Source of the DNA: a virus | Virus record (IMG/VR): IMGVR_UViG_3300037540_000288 | Coordinates: 1-35,324 of that record | Strand: one strand, 5' to 3' | DNA: 35,324 nt | Part shown: piece by piece, positions 15,829-22,039 of the stretch | How the letters are laid out: the number at the start of each line of letters is the position of its first letter | Position numbering within the stretch: the first letter of the stretch is position 1 | The notes under the pieces: generated by a model | Told to the model about the DNA's origin: nothing | Seen by the model: only the letters and a program-made list of their open reading frames with translations | The model's database searches: none | Made by a program: the position numbers and the translations under genes

Positions 15829-16020
15829 ATGAAAGAATTTTGCTATGCTGTTAGTGCTACCCTAATAAAAGATACGAAAAATAGAATAAATATTATGACA
15901 GATTTAAGAAGAATCAAGGCTAATAGCAAAGAAGAAGCAATTGGAGTATACATTATGGAGGTCTCTGAACAATTCAAAGAGCATCAAATTTGGGTTAGGC
16001 CCGTTGCTATGCAAGTTTAA
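15829..16020 (+). CDS. Hypothetical small protein, last gene of the rightward block
   Basis: 63 residues (MKEFCYAVSATLIKDTKNRI). It contains LRRIKANSKEEAIGVYIMEV, resembling small phage proteins with an alternating strand and Ala-Ile-Gly helix. It follows AAAAGGATTGAAAA. Directly followed by the intrinsic terminator. Function unknown. Confidence 0.55.
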   Translation: MKEFCYAVSATLIKDTKNRINIMTDLRRIKANSKEEAIGVYIMEVSEQFKEHQIWVRPVAMQV

Positions 16021-16027
16021 TAATCCC

Positions 16028-16053
16028 AAGGGCTTAACGGCCCTTTATTTTTT
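16028..16053 (+). terminator. Intrinsic terminator of the rightward block
   Basis: AAGGGC (16028-16033), loop TTAACG, GCCCTT (16040-16045), then TATTTTTT. It stops rightward transcription before the convergent terminase gene, whose stop codon (16045-16047) overlaps the end of the stem. Confidence 0.85.
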
Positions 16054-17463
16054 ACCAAATTTTAACATATAACTTATAACTCCATACCGCAGCGAGTCCC
16101 AAAAATCAATTCCCATGTTACTCTTATCCTCTTCAGGCTTACTCCTAAATCCGTCCAGTTTTGCATCATAAATTCTTGAGTATTTCGGAATCTGCATTTT
16201 TAATGGGTCTTGCTTTGTCTTCTGTTTAATCAAACTTCTAGTTATATATCTATCACTTGCACATATGAATATCTTAAACTCTTTTAATTTGTTAATTCCG
16301 TCTAAAATCAATGTCTTTTGGGCGTTTTCTGCCTTATAGCCTTGATTCTTTATAGCTTGAACCATTAACCCGTTTTGGGAATCCCAAAATTGGTAAACTG
16401 TTTTTTTAACACCCTTCTTTTTCATTTCCTTGTAGATGTCTTGCGGGTCTGACAAGCTATTGTCAAAAATAATATCCTTAACGAATACAAGTCTCTTTCT
16501 TAGGTCTATAAAAATATCTAGTAAAACTAATGGATCTCGGCCAACTCCAGAACTGAAATCTCCACCATTTACATTAATCAGATACTTCTTTTTATTGATT
16601 GACTTCTCATAATAAAGTTGCTGGTTATTTGTGAGCTTGTATTTTTTAATATTTGATTCAAGCTTTTTCTTTCTAAACTCTCTATCTGTCATATAAGCGA
16701 ATTGTTTTTCACTAACAAAGAAATAGTTCTTGTTTTCTAAGAAGAATAAACCTTCAGTTCTTAAGGCTATTTCACCAAATCTTAACCGTCTATAATCATG
16801 CTCATCAAAGATTTTAATGGCTTCAAGTTCTGCGTAGTCTTCTTCAGTGGCAAATTCATTGTCATCTATAGTCGTTTTTAAAAATTCAATATTCGGAAAT
16901 TCATCTTGATTCTGAAACATTTTAACTGTGTAGTGGTCTGTCTCGGTGGGTGGGTTCATTACTAATACAAGCTTTTTCTTGAACTCCATAGACCCGCATA
17001 AAGACTTTTTAACCCCACTTTGCCCCGCTCTGATTGTGTTTACTAAAGCTGTGTAATGTGTTCTAAGTGATTGCTCGGCCTCTTCATAAATATATAAATC
17101 ATATTCAGAATCTTTTAGCGTTGCTTCTTTTCCAAGCATTCCAGTATATTCTATAGTTGAACCATTTATAAACTTGATTTTAGTTTCATTGTTCACTTTT
17201 ACAAGTGCAGAAATACCTAGTCTGTTTATTGATTCTTTATAGTTTGCGAATGTTGTTTTTCTCATTCCTTCAGTAAAGCATCTTAATAATAGAACCCTGA
17301 GCTTAGGAAAAAGAACACAAGAAAGCATTGCAAAATCTACAACAAACCATGTTTTACCTGATTTTCTTGAACCCCATAAAAAAAAATGCTTCGTGAAATT
17401 GAAGCATAATTTTTTATAGACCTCTTGAGTTTTTAGCTCATAGTTTCCTAAATCAACATTCAT
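16045..17463 (-). CDS. terL: Terminase large subunit (TerL)
   Basis: 472 residues. ATPase: Walker A GSRKSGKT (31-38, Lys37), Walker B-like YDLYIYEEAE (121-130) with adjacent acidic residues, and coupling segment LVMNPPT (167-173). Nuclease: Asp302 in GGDFSSG, Asp361 in FWDSQ and Asp456 in DFWDSLRYG fit the RNase H-like metal-binding triad. The layout is of the PBSX/Terminase_3 type. It is separated from TerS by four other genes instead of the usual adjacency. Positions 25-40 are encoded by a 49-bp sequence that also occurs, identical, in the gene at 18319-18906. Confidence 0.92.
   Translation of the reverse strand: MNVDLGNYELKTQEVYKKLCFNFTKHFFLWGSRKSGKTWFVVDFAMLSCVLFPKLRVLLLRCFTEGMRKTTFANYKESINRLGISALVKVNNETKIKFINGSTIEYTGMLGKEATLKDSEYDLYIYEEAEQSLRTHYTALVNTIRAGQSGVKKSLCGSMEFKKKLVLVMNPPTETDHYTVKMFQNQDEFPNIEFLKTTIDDNEFATEEDYAELEAIKIFDEHDYRRLRFGEIALRTEGLFFLENKNYFFVSEKQFAYMTDREFRKKKLESNIKKYKLTNNQQLYYEKSINKKKYLINVNGGDFSSGVGRDPLVLLDIFIDLRKRLVFVKDIIFDNSLSDPQDIYKEMKKKGVKKTVYQFWDSQNGLMVQAIKNQGYKAENAQKTLILDGINKLKEFKIFICASDRYITRSLIKQKTKQDPLKMQIPKYSRIYDAKLDGFRSKPEEDKSNMGIDFWDSLRYGVISYMLKFGKK
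17344..17392 (-). repeat. 49-bp perfect direct repeat, copy in TerL (Walker A)
   Basis: Identical to 18475-18523. It encodes KHFFLWGSRKSGKTWF in TerL. The flanking bases differ at both ends. Confidence 0.97.
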
Positions 17464-17466
17464 TTA

Positions 17467-17811
17467 CTATTCTGTCTCTTCAGTAAAGGACACTTTGACT
17501 GTCTCTTCGCCAACTTCTAAAGAACCTGTAACATTACCTCTTTTATGGCTTATTTCAATCTTGCTATCTGTGGTTACAACGACTATCTCCTTCGCAAAAT
17601 TAACACCCTCTACTATCTTGGGAATATCAACCTCACCATGTCTTAAAAAATCTGACTCCAAAACCGAATGAATACTTTTTGTTGATGCTCTCACAACGTC
17701 GTTACTAACTCCCTCAATATAGCTCTGATAAGCCGGTATTGCTATGCTTGCTAGAATTGCAACTATTATAGCTACAACCAGCACTTCAATTAATGTAAAT
17801 CCTTTTTTCAT
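17467..17811 (-). CDS. Phage-encoded type IV prepilin / pseudopilin-like protein
   Basis: 114 residues. A four-residue leader MKKG is followed by FTLIEVLVVAIIVAILASIA, with Phe+1, Glu+5, a 20-residue hydrophobic helix, Pro22 and Tyr24 of the mature chain, all canonical for type IVa pilins and pseudopilins cleaved by prepilin peptidase after Gly. The C-terminal domain is beta-rich and lacks cysteines, so it is a minimal pilin. ATG 17811 overlaps the upstream stop (ATGA) and has AAGGAG eight bases before it, so it is coupled to the phage packaging operon. It follows directly into TerL. A role in using or altering host pili, superinfection exclusion or secretion is inference. Confidence 0.88.
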   Translation of the reverse strand: MKKGFTLIEVLVVAIIVAILASIAIPAYQSYIEGVSNDVVRASTKSIHSVLESDFLRHGEVDIPKIVEGVNFAKEIVVVTTDSKIEISHKRGNVTGSLEVGEETVKVSFTEETE

Positions 17812-18011
17812 AAACCATTCTCCTTTTTATTTTTATTATTAAATATAACCCCTATTTCACACTCTCCAGTTTTTAGGATTTTTCCTATTACTAAAAATCT
17901 ATTTTCTAATTCATCATTTCTATCTTTTAACTTCTTGAGCTCCTTTTCTAATGACCGGTTTTTCTGCATTTCTTCAAGATGTCTACCCCTCCAATCTATT
18001 TCGTAATTCAT
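17808..18011 (-). CDS. Small coiled-coil protein, unknown
   Basis: 67 residues. Highly charged heptad-rich N-terminus, RSLEKELKKLKDRNDELENR, then FLVIGKILKTGECEIGVI. Ends in the overlap with the prepilin start. It could be a partner or chaperone for the accessory cassette, but no family is recognised. Confidence 0.55.
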   Translation of the reverse strand: MNYEIDWRGRHLEEMQKNRSLEKELKKLKDRNDELENRFLVIGKILKTGECEIGVIFNNKNKKENGL

Positions 18012-18032
18012 AAATCATTCTCCTGTTTGTTT

Positions 18033-18305
18033 TTATTTCTCAAAGCCTTCTGCAAAATCTCTTTCATCTCTTATAAGAACACAAGACCCCTCATGCAAAC
18101 ACGCTTTGCAATCGTTTTCCTTAAGACACGTTGCTATGTCTAGAGGTTGTTTGTTTTTAAGTCCTTTTATTGCAACTTTCAATAGCTCATTTGTTTTAAT
18201 AACTTGCTGTTCTGCCTTTAACAACCTCTCTTCAATGCTCTCTATTTTTTCTAACAATATTAGTATTGATGGTTTTGGTGAGTCATCTAATTCTGAATAG
18301 CTCAT
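18033..18305 (-). CDS. Coiled-coil protein with C-terminal cysteine motif
   Basis: 90 residues from ATG 18305, chosen because GGAGGGAAAACG precedes it; the open frame extends to 18356. Coiled coil around residues 15-50 (LEKIESIEERLLKAEQQVIK), then a C-terminal Cys group CLKENDCKACLHEGSC. The same kind of group (CSKENNCDDCHHKRIC) ends the neighbouring 195-residue protein, so the two seem to share a small metal-binding-type module. Confidence 0.57.
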   Translation of the reverse strand: MSYSELDDSPKPSILILLEKIESIEERLLKAEQQVIKTNELLKVAIKGLKNKQPLDIATCLKENDCKACLHEGSCVLIRDERDFAEGFEK

Positions 18306-18318
18306 CGTTTTCCCTCCT

Positions 18319-18906
18319 CTATTTATAGCAAATTCTTTTATGGTGGCAGTCATCACAGTTATTTTCTTTTGAGCAATGCTCTTCTTGAGACCTCAATCTT
18401 TCTAAACCCTCATGCATTCTTGTATTCGCTTTATTTCTTGTCTTTGTTTTTATTTTCTCGAAAATATCTGCTTTAAACCATGTTTTACCTGATTTTCTTG
18501 AACCCCATAAAAAAAAATGCTTCTCATTCTCTTCTTTTAGTTTTTTATTCTCTTTTTCAAGTTCAATGTTTTTCATGCTTAGCTTCAGCCACGATTCCGG
18601 CCAATCTATTTTATCCTCTTCTTTTATTTGATTCGACTTTCTGAGAAATAAAATATAAATACCATCATCTGTTTTTACTTGTAAAGCAAAAATGTCCCCG
18701 CTATCATCCCACACGCCCATGTATTCATAAGTTTGTACCTCAAGCCCTTTTTTATTACTTCCTGCAATTTCAGTGTGTATTTTTAAAACTTTGTCTTCTA
18801 ATGTCCATTTGTTATCTGTTAGGGTTTTAACCCCCATTTTTTGTTTGTTCATTATATTTAAAAACGATTCGCCTATAAACAACTGCTCTCTCTCTTCAGT
18901 ATTCAT
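18319..18906 (-). CDS. Hypothetical protein carrying a copy of the TerL Walker A segment
   Basis: 195 residues: an alpha/beta N-terminal region (IHTEIAGSNKKGLEVQTYEY; FALQVKTDDGIYILFLRK), a coiled coil (LEKENKKLKEENEK), then KHFFLWGSRKSGKTWF at 129-144 with no following ATPase fold, and a C-terminal Cys group CSKENNCDDCHHKRIC. The copied segment is encoded by the 49-bp repeat shared with TerL. Since no Walker B or other motor motif follows, this is not an ATPase. It looks like a coiled-coil/Cys protein of the cassette family into which the piece of terL was inserted in frame. Overlaps the TerS stop by four bases. Confidence 0.62.
   Translation of the reverse strand: MNTEEREQLFIGESFLNIMNKQKMGVKTLTDNKWTLEDKVLKIHTEIAGSNKKGLEVQTYEYMGVWDDSGDIFALQVKTDDGIYILFLRKSNQIKEEDKIDWPESWLKLSMKNIELEKENKKLKEENEKHFFLWGSRKSGKTWFKADIFEKIKTKTRNKANTRMHEGLERLRSQEEHCSKENNCDDCHHKRICYK
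18475..18523 (-). repeat. 49-bp perfect direct repeat, copy in the 195-residue gene
   Basis: Identical to 17344-17392, 1131 bp away and in the same reading phase. Recombination between the copies would delete 1131 bp, including the prepilin gene, and fuse the first 128 residues of the 195-residue protein to TerL from Lys25. Confidence 0.97.
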
Positions 18907-19499
18907 TTTTTCACCACTTTCTTTTCTTTTTCTTTAACAATTTGGCTCAATGTTTTACCATTGAAATTTACGTTTATATCTTTATTGCTGTCATTCTCTT
19001 TTAACTTGTAGTAGATATCTGCAAGTAGCCTTCTATTAGTTGTCTTACATTCAAGCTCTATAATTGTATTCCCGAACTTATCGAAGCTAATCTTCTTAAT
19101 ATTCTTAGTATCAACTTTGCTTAGATCTTTTAAAACTGGTACTATAGTTGTTTTAGTTGTATACTCGTTTGTTTCTACATCAAATATCTTTTTTTCTTCT
19201 TCAATAAAGTTATAATAGTTTTTATAATCATCCTCTAAAACCCTCCAAATATCCAATAACAATCCATCTTGGTTTTTCTGAATCCTTCTGTCTCTAGCTT
19301 TCCTTAATTGATCTAATCTAGTCTGTATTTTAGGTAATTTTAGAAGTTTATACGCTCTTTGTTCTGCTCCATTCTCACTATATTTTGATGCAATCGCCGC
19401 TTTTGTCCCGTTTTCAACCGCAACCATATTTTTACAAAAAAGTTCCATTTTTGGAGTTAAATTTTCCTTATTTTGCTCTTTTTTGTTTTTTTTTGCCAT
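18903..19499 (-). CDS. terS: Terminase small subunit (TerS)
   Basis: 198 residues of the Terminase_2 / XtmA type. The N-terminal signature LTPKMELFCKNMVAVENGTK then AAIASKYSENGAEQRAYKLL and PKIQTRLDQLR forms the DNA-binding helical region. The middle and C-terminus (residues 85-198) include DIWRVLEDDYKNYYNF and a lysine-rich tail. It recognises the packaging site and hands DNA to TerL. Four accessory genes intervene before TerL. Confidence 0.88.
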   Translation of the reverse strand: MAKKNKKEQNKENLTPKMELFCKNMVAVENGTKAAIASKYSENGAEQRAYKLLKLPKIQTRLDQLRKARDRRIQKNQDGLLLDIWRVLEDDYKNYYNFIEEEKKIFDVETNEYTTKTTIVPVLKDLSKVDTKNIKKISFDKFGNTIIELECKTTNRRLLADIYYKLKENDSNKDINVNFNGKTLSQIVKEKEKKVVKK

Positions 19500-19544
19500 T
19501 TTTTAACTCTTTTTAAATAGTAATCACTTAAATATAGTGACTTT

Positions 19545-20015
19545 TTAATCATTTTTCAATGTTTTTAATCTATCTCCTTTATAATATGCTTCATTATAGC
19601 TTTCACCATGTCTTTTCCTGATCTTCTCTATATTGTACTCTAACACGTCCTTAACGGTTAAATTCACTTCTGCTAACACCTTCAAACACCAGTTAAAAAC
19701 ATAGCTATGATGTTGATGGTCAATGTAATGCTGAATCACATTTTTCAAATCGCACATAGTTGAATCGATGTTAAATCTTGACAGGTTCTTCATAGTAATT
19801 ATTTCATAGTGAGCCAGATAATAAAAAACATCCCCAAACTCGGATAAATAATTTGGAATTGATTCATGATATTTTGCATCTGTGTACTCGGATAAGACTT
19901 CCCCAAGTTCACATATAATTTTTGAATCAATATAATTATATGCTTTCTGAAAGTTGTTGATATGAAACGTTTTGTTAGCCTCTACTTTATACCATGCCCA
20001 TAGTTGTTTATTCAT
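19545..20015 (-). CDS. MazG-type NTP pyrophosphohydrolase
   Basis: 156 residues from ATG 20015, chosen over ATG 20030 because GGAAGGA lies just before it. The all-alpha NTP-PPase signature is complete: CELGE (Glu36, Glu39) and SEFGD (Glu59, Asp62) give ExxE-N19-ExxD, the metal-binding pattern. The C-terminal NIEKIRKRHGESYNEAYY helix is typical of the family. Members hydrolyse (d)NTPs and, in phages, are proposed to alter nucleotide or alarmone pools. The start overlaps the stop of the upstream mini membrane gene. Confidence 0.82.
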   Translation of the reverse strand: MNKQLWAWYKVEANKTFHINNFQKAYNYIDSKIICELGEVLSEYTDAKYHESIPNYLSEFGDVFYYLAHYEIITMKNLSRFNIDSTMCDLKNVIQHYIDHQHHSYVFNWCLKVLAEVNLTVKDVLEYNIEKIRKRHGESYNEAYYKGDRLKTLKND

Positions 20016-20139
20016 TTTTTTTCCTTCCATAATTTACAGCCGTCCCCCACAAAAACAACACCACCAGTAATTTCCAATCATAAAAATATAATGTTGCTGT
20101 CACCGCAACCACACCTAACATTATGGCGAGTTTAAACAT
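20008..20139 (-). CDS. 43-residue two-segment membrane protein
   Basis: MFKLAIMLGVVAVTATLYFY, then DWKLLVVLFLWGTAVNYGRK and KNE. Two short hydrophobic segments separated by DWK predict a hairpin membrane protein. It overlaps both neighbours (ATGTTTAA with the zinc-ribbon gene, ATGAATAA with the MazG gene), so it is translationally coupled at both ends. A holin-like role is possible but unproven. Confidence 0.65.
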   Translation of the reverse strand: MFKLAIMLGVVAVTATLYFYDWKLLVVLFLWGTAVNYGRKKNE

Positions 20140-20461
20140 CTAAAACCCCTTTCCTTGTTTCTTCATTTATCAAGCTCCACTCTTCCTTGGTTGGTTGTCT
20201 TCTTATATTGCAGCAACTACACTCCATATCTGTATATTTAGCAGGAAACGTGTGTGTTTTCTTCCATTCGTGAACACCTCCGTTTAAACATGGTGCTTTA
20301 CCAGCCTCGTATGAAAAGCTAATTTCTGTGGTATACGTAAATGTTTTTTCGCAAGAATCGCAATCTTGTTGATATGTTTCATTTTCTCCATAACCATAAC
20401 CATCATCATGATCGACTTCTTGCCACTTCAAGCAATATGGGCATTCGACATCTTTATTCAT
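20132..20461 (-). CDS. Zinc-ribbon protein
   Basis: 109 residues. CPYC (7-10) with CDSC (34-37) forms a four-Cys zinc ribbon. A second metal-binding group is suggested by Cys58, His64 and CSCC (81-84), which resembles a family of small phage zinc proteins. The region between has DHDDGYGYGENETY. Starts inside the stop of the previous gene (ATGA). Likely a nucleic-acid or protein-binding adaptor. Confidence 0.68.
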   Translation of the reverse strand: MNKDVECPYCLKWQEVDHDDGYGYGENETYQQDCDSCEKTFTYTTEISFSYEAGKAPCLNGGVHEWKKTHTFPAKYTDMECSCCNIRRQPTKEEWSLINEETRKGVLDV

Positions 20462-20724
20462 TTATTAAACTCCTTTATTTTTCTAAAAGGCTGATAAAAG
20501 CCCGCTTGTTTTATTATATTCAAAATTAAATCATCTGCACTAGAAAACAACTCGCTTTCTTTAAAAGGTCTATTTATTTTATCAAAAACATAAGAAACCT
20601 TAAACTCTTCTTTTACTAGAGAAGAGCACTCTATTTTAACTATTTTTACAACCGCACATTGAGCAATGTTCTTGTGTATAAAATAGAGAAGGGCGCTCAC
20701 TTTAAACTTTGTTTTAAATTCCAT
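20458..20724 (-). CDS. Hypothetical small protein
   Basis: 88 residues, basic N-terminus (MEFKTKFKVSALLYFIHKNI) and a C-terminal helix (FSSADDLILNIIKQAGFYQP). It overlaps the zinc-ribbon gene by ATGA. Not recognised. Confidence 0.52.
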   Translation of the reverse strand: MEFKTKFKVSALLYFIHKNIAQCAVVKIVKIECSSLVKEEFKVSYVFDKINRPFKESELFSSADDLILNIIKQAGFYQPFRKIKEFNK

Positions 20725-20874
20725 CTAAAACCCCCAGTATTTTAGAGTTTCTGTGATCGCTTCAGGGTAATATCCAAAATAACCCGCTAGAGCTAAAACA
20801 ACGCTCATAACTAACTTTTCTAATTTACCTTTTTTAACACTCTTACCTGTCAATTTCTGCAATTCTTTTTTCAT
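20725..20874 (-). CDS. 49-residue single-pass membrane protein
   Basis: MKKELQKLTGKSVKKGKLEK followed by LVMSVVLALAGYFGYYPEAI and TETLKYWGF. A strongly basic N-terminus and one hydrophobic segment (about 21-40) predict an N-in/C-out protein. ATG 20874 overlaps the previous stop (ATGA), and the stop abuts the next ATG. Function unknown; small membrane peptides of this type include holins and exclusion proteins. Confidence 0.6.
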   Translation of the reverse strand: MKKELQKLTGKSVKKGKLEKLVMSVVLALAGYFGYYPEAITETLKYWGF

Positions 20875-21143
20875 AAATAAACCCCTTCGTTATAGTCAAT
20901 TTTTTTCTTTTTCTTTTTCTCTTCAAATAAATCTTCTATTGTGTTGCTCTCTTTTTTATTGTAAATAACCCGCCCATCTACTGCTAAATATTCTAAATCC
21001 TTTATTGTTACTATGCCTCTTTCATCGGAAGAAGTATAATAACAATATAATGTACCTCCTGTTTGCTGCACGGACTCGCAAGTATAAATACTCCAAGCCA
21101 CTTCGTTGTGCTTGTTAATGCTTTTTGCCTCAACCTTAATCAT
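20871..21143 (-). CDS. Hypothetical small protein at the head of the terminase operon
   Basis: 90 residues from ATG 21143, chosen because AAAGAGGAAAATTATT precedes it. An in-frame ATG at 21170 lies directly after the U-tract of the leader terminator and has no ribosome binding site. Strand-rich core (WSIYTCESVQQTGGTLYCYY) and a C-terminal acidic-basic tail (LFEEKKKKKKIDYNEG). Not recognised. Confidence 0.55.
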   Translation of the reverse strand: MIKVEAKSINKHNEVAWSIYTCESVQQTGGTLYCYYTSSDERGIVTIKDLEYLAVDGRVIYNKKESNTIEDLFEEKKKKKKIDYNEGVYL

Positions 21144-21170
21144 AATAATTTTCCTCTTTATTTTAGCCAT

Positions 21171-21259
21171 AAAAAAAGACCCTCCGTGGTGGGAAAGGGC
21201 CTATTTTGGGGTGAATATGAGCACTTGAAAAGACCCACCACAACCCTCTTCAAATGCTC
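21171..21259 (-). ncRNA. Structured leader RNA: pseudoknot/antiterminator versus intrinsic terminator
   Basis: Read on the minus strand from 21259: stem 1 pairs GAGCATTTGAA (21259-21249) with TTCAAGTGCTC (21229-21219), 11 pairs with one G-U, enclosing a 19-base loop. That loop contains GTGGTGGG (21241-21234), exactly complementary to CCCACCAC (21193-21186) downstream, giving an H-type pseudoknot. The same downstream segment lies inside a second hairpin, GGCCCT...AGGGTC (about 21202-21179), followed by TTTTTTT, an intrinsic terminator. The two structures compete, as in an attenuator. A free RNA of about 85-90 nt is an alternative. Confidence 0.55.
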
Positions 21260-21265
21260 TCTATT

Positions 21266-21294
21266 AGTTTAATGCTAATTCTTACTTAATGCAA
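21266..21294 (-). promoter_or_regulatory. Candidate promoter for the leader RNA and terminase operon
   Basis: Minus-strand TTGCAT (21294-21289), 17-base spacer, TAAACT (21271-21266). GCATTAA occurs twice, 18 bases apart, across the -35 and spacer. Transcription would begin about at the first base of stem 1 of the leader RNA. It lies about 10 bases past the stop of the 21304-21645 gene. Confidence 0.45.
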
Positions 21295-21303
21295 GTCTTA
21301 TTC

Positions 21304-21645
21304 TTACTTTTTTTCAACATCTCTTAACCTGTCTTCATGGTCACTAACAGCACTTTTTAAAAACGCCAATGATTCGCTAATGCTTCCTAGATTTTTAGAA
21401 ATATCTTGTTTTATTATTAGATCATCTCTTAGTTTGTCATCAATCTTAGATAGGGTTATCTCTTGCCTTGTTGCCTTCCTTTCTTGATTCAACTGTCTTA
21501 CTTCATAAATATCCTTAGAAACCTTCTTTTCAATTGCTCCGTCCACTTTATCGTCGTACCGGCTATAATATATAAAAAATACGCTTAGCACGGTACACAA
21601 TAGGGGAATCCAAGTATTAATGTTTTTTTCTGTTTTTTGAGTCAT
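21304..21645 (-). CDS. Membrane-anchored coiled-coil protein, possible holin/spanin-like
   Basis: 113 residues. Short basic N-terminus, one hydrophobic segment about 11-27 (TWIPLLCTVLSVFFIYY), then about 80 residues of charged coiled coil (DIYEVRQLNQERKATRQEIT) ending SDHEDRLRDVEKK. This build recalls phage proteins such as XhlA-type hemolysins and i-spanins, although XhlA has its membrane segment at the other end. It is one of the few lysis candidates here. Its SD and start codon are buried in a hairpin (21639-21685). Confidence 0.5.
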   Translation of the reverse strand: MTQKTEKNINTWIPLLCTVLSVFFIYYSRYDDKVDGAIEKKVSKDIYEVRQLNQERKATRQEITLSKIDDKLRDDLIIKQDISKNLGSISESLAFLKSAVSDHEDRLRDVEKK

Positions 21646-21685
21646 TTAAAAGCCTTTTATTTTGAAATATAAGGCTTCGTGACTC
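21639..21685 (-). promoter_or_regulatory. Hairpin covering the SD and start codon of the 21304-21645 gene
   Basis: On the minus strand GAGTCA and AAGCCTT pair with AAGGCTT and TGACTC (arms 21685-21680 / 21644-21639 and 21677-21671 / 21656-21650), leaving small internal loops. The AAGG that should serve as SD and two bases of the AUG are in the 3' arms, so translation would be blocked until the stem is melted. On the other strand the stem is followed by TTTTTT and would look like a terminator, but no gene uses it. Confidence 0.45.
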
Positions 21686-21699
21686 TTTTTTCAATTTAT

Positions 21700-22020
21700 T
21701 TATAATTTAACTTTCTTAAGAAAACCCCACAGCAAAGAAGTTTGTTCTTTGTTTATAGAGTTCCAGTCGAAATTGTTTAAATCTATTTTTGTATGACTTT
21801 TAAGCTCGTTGTTTTTATCTAAGTTACCATTATCAAGTTCATAATCAAGAGCATCTACCACTATATGAATGCCTCTCATTGAAAAATCATATATAATAGC
21901 TTTTTTTAAGTGCTTGACCATTATTATTTTATAAACATTATTAACCCCTTTTTTTTCTGTCCTGCTGATGTTATTCTCTGTATAAGAAACACGCTTTAGT
22001 TCTATAAAATATTCTTCCAT
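21700..22020 (-). CDS. Hypothetical protein
   Basis: 106 residues. Contains FIELKRVSYTENNISRTEKK at the N-terminus, KHLKKAIIYDFSMRGIHIVV in the middle and an acidic, Asn-rich C-terminus (NGNLDKNNELKSHTKIDLNN). ATG 22020 follows GGAGGTGAAAAG, an excellent SD. Not recognised. Confidence 0.6.
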   Translation of the reverse strand: MEEYFIELKRVSYTENNISRTEKKGVNNVYKIIMVKHLKKAIIYDFSMRGIHIVVDALDYELDNGNLDKNNELKSHTKIDLNNFDWNSINKEQTSLLWGFLKKVKL

Positions 22021-22039
22021 CTTTTCACCTCCATTTATT

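Noticed and set aside
18319-18906. Calling the 195-residue protein a second ATPase or terminase because of GSRKSGKT
   Set aside because: The motif is a 49-bp copy from TerL; no Walker B, no strand order and no nuclease part follow it.
19516-19545. Small hairpin TCACT...AGTGA before TerS, with a T run on the + strand
   Set aside because: Five pairs only and the T run is on the strand with no transcript; could be chance. A packaging site here cannot be judged from one sequence.
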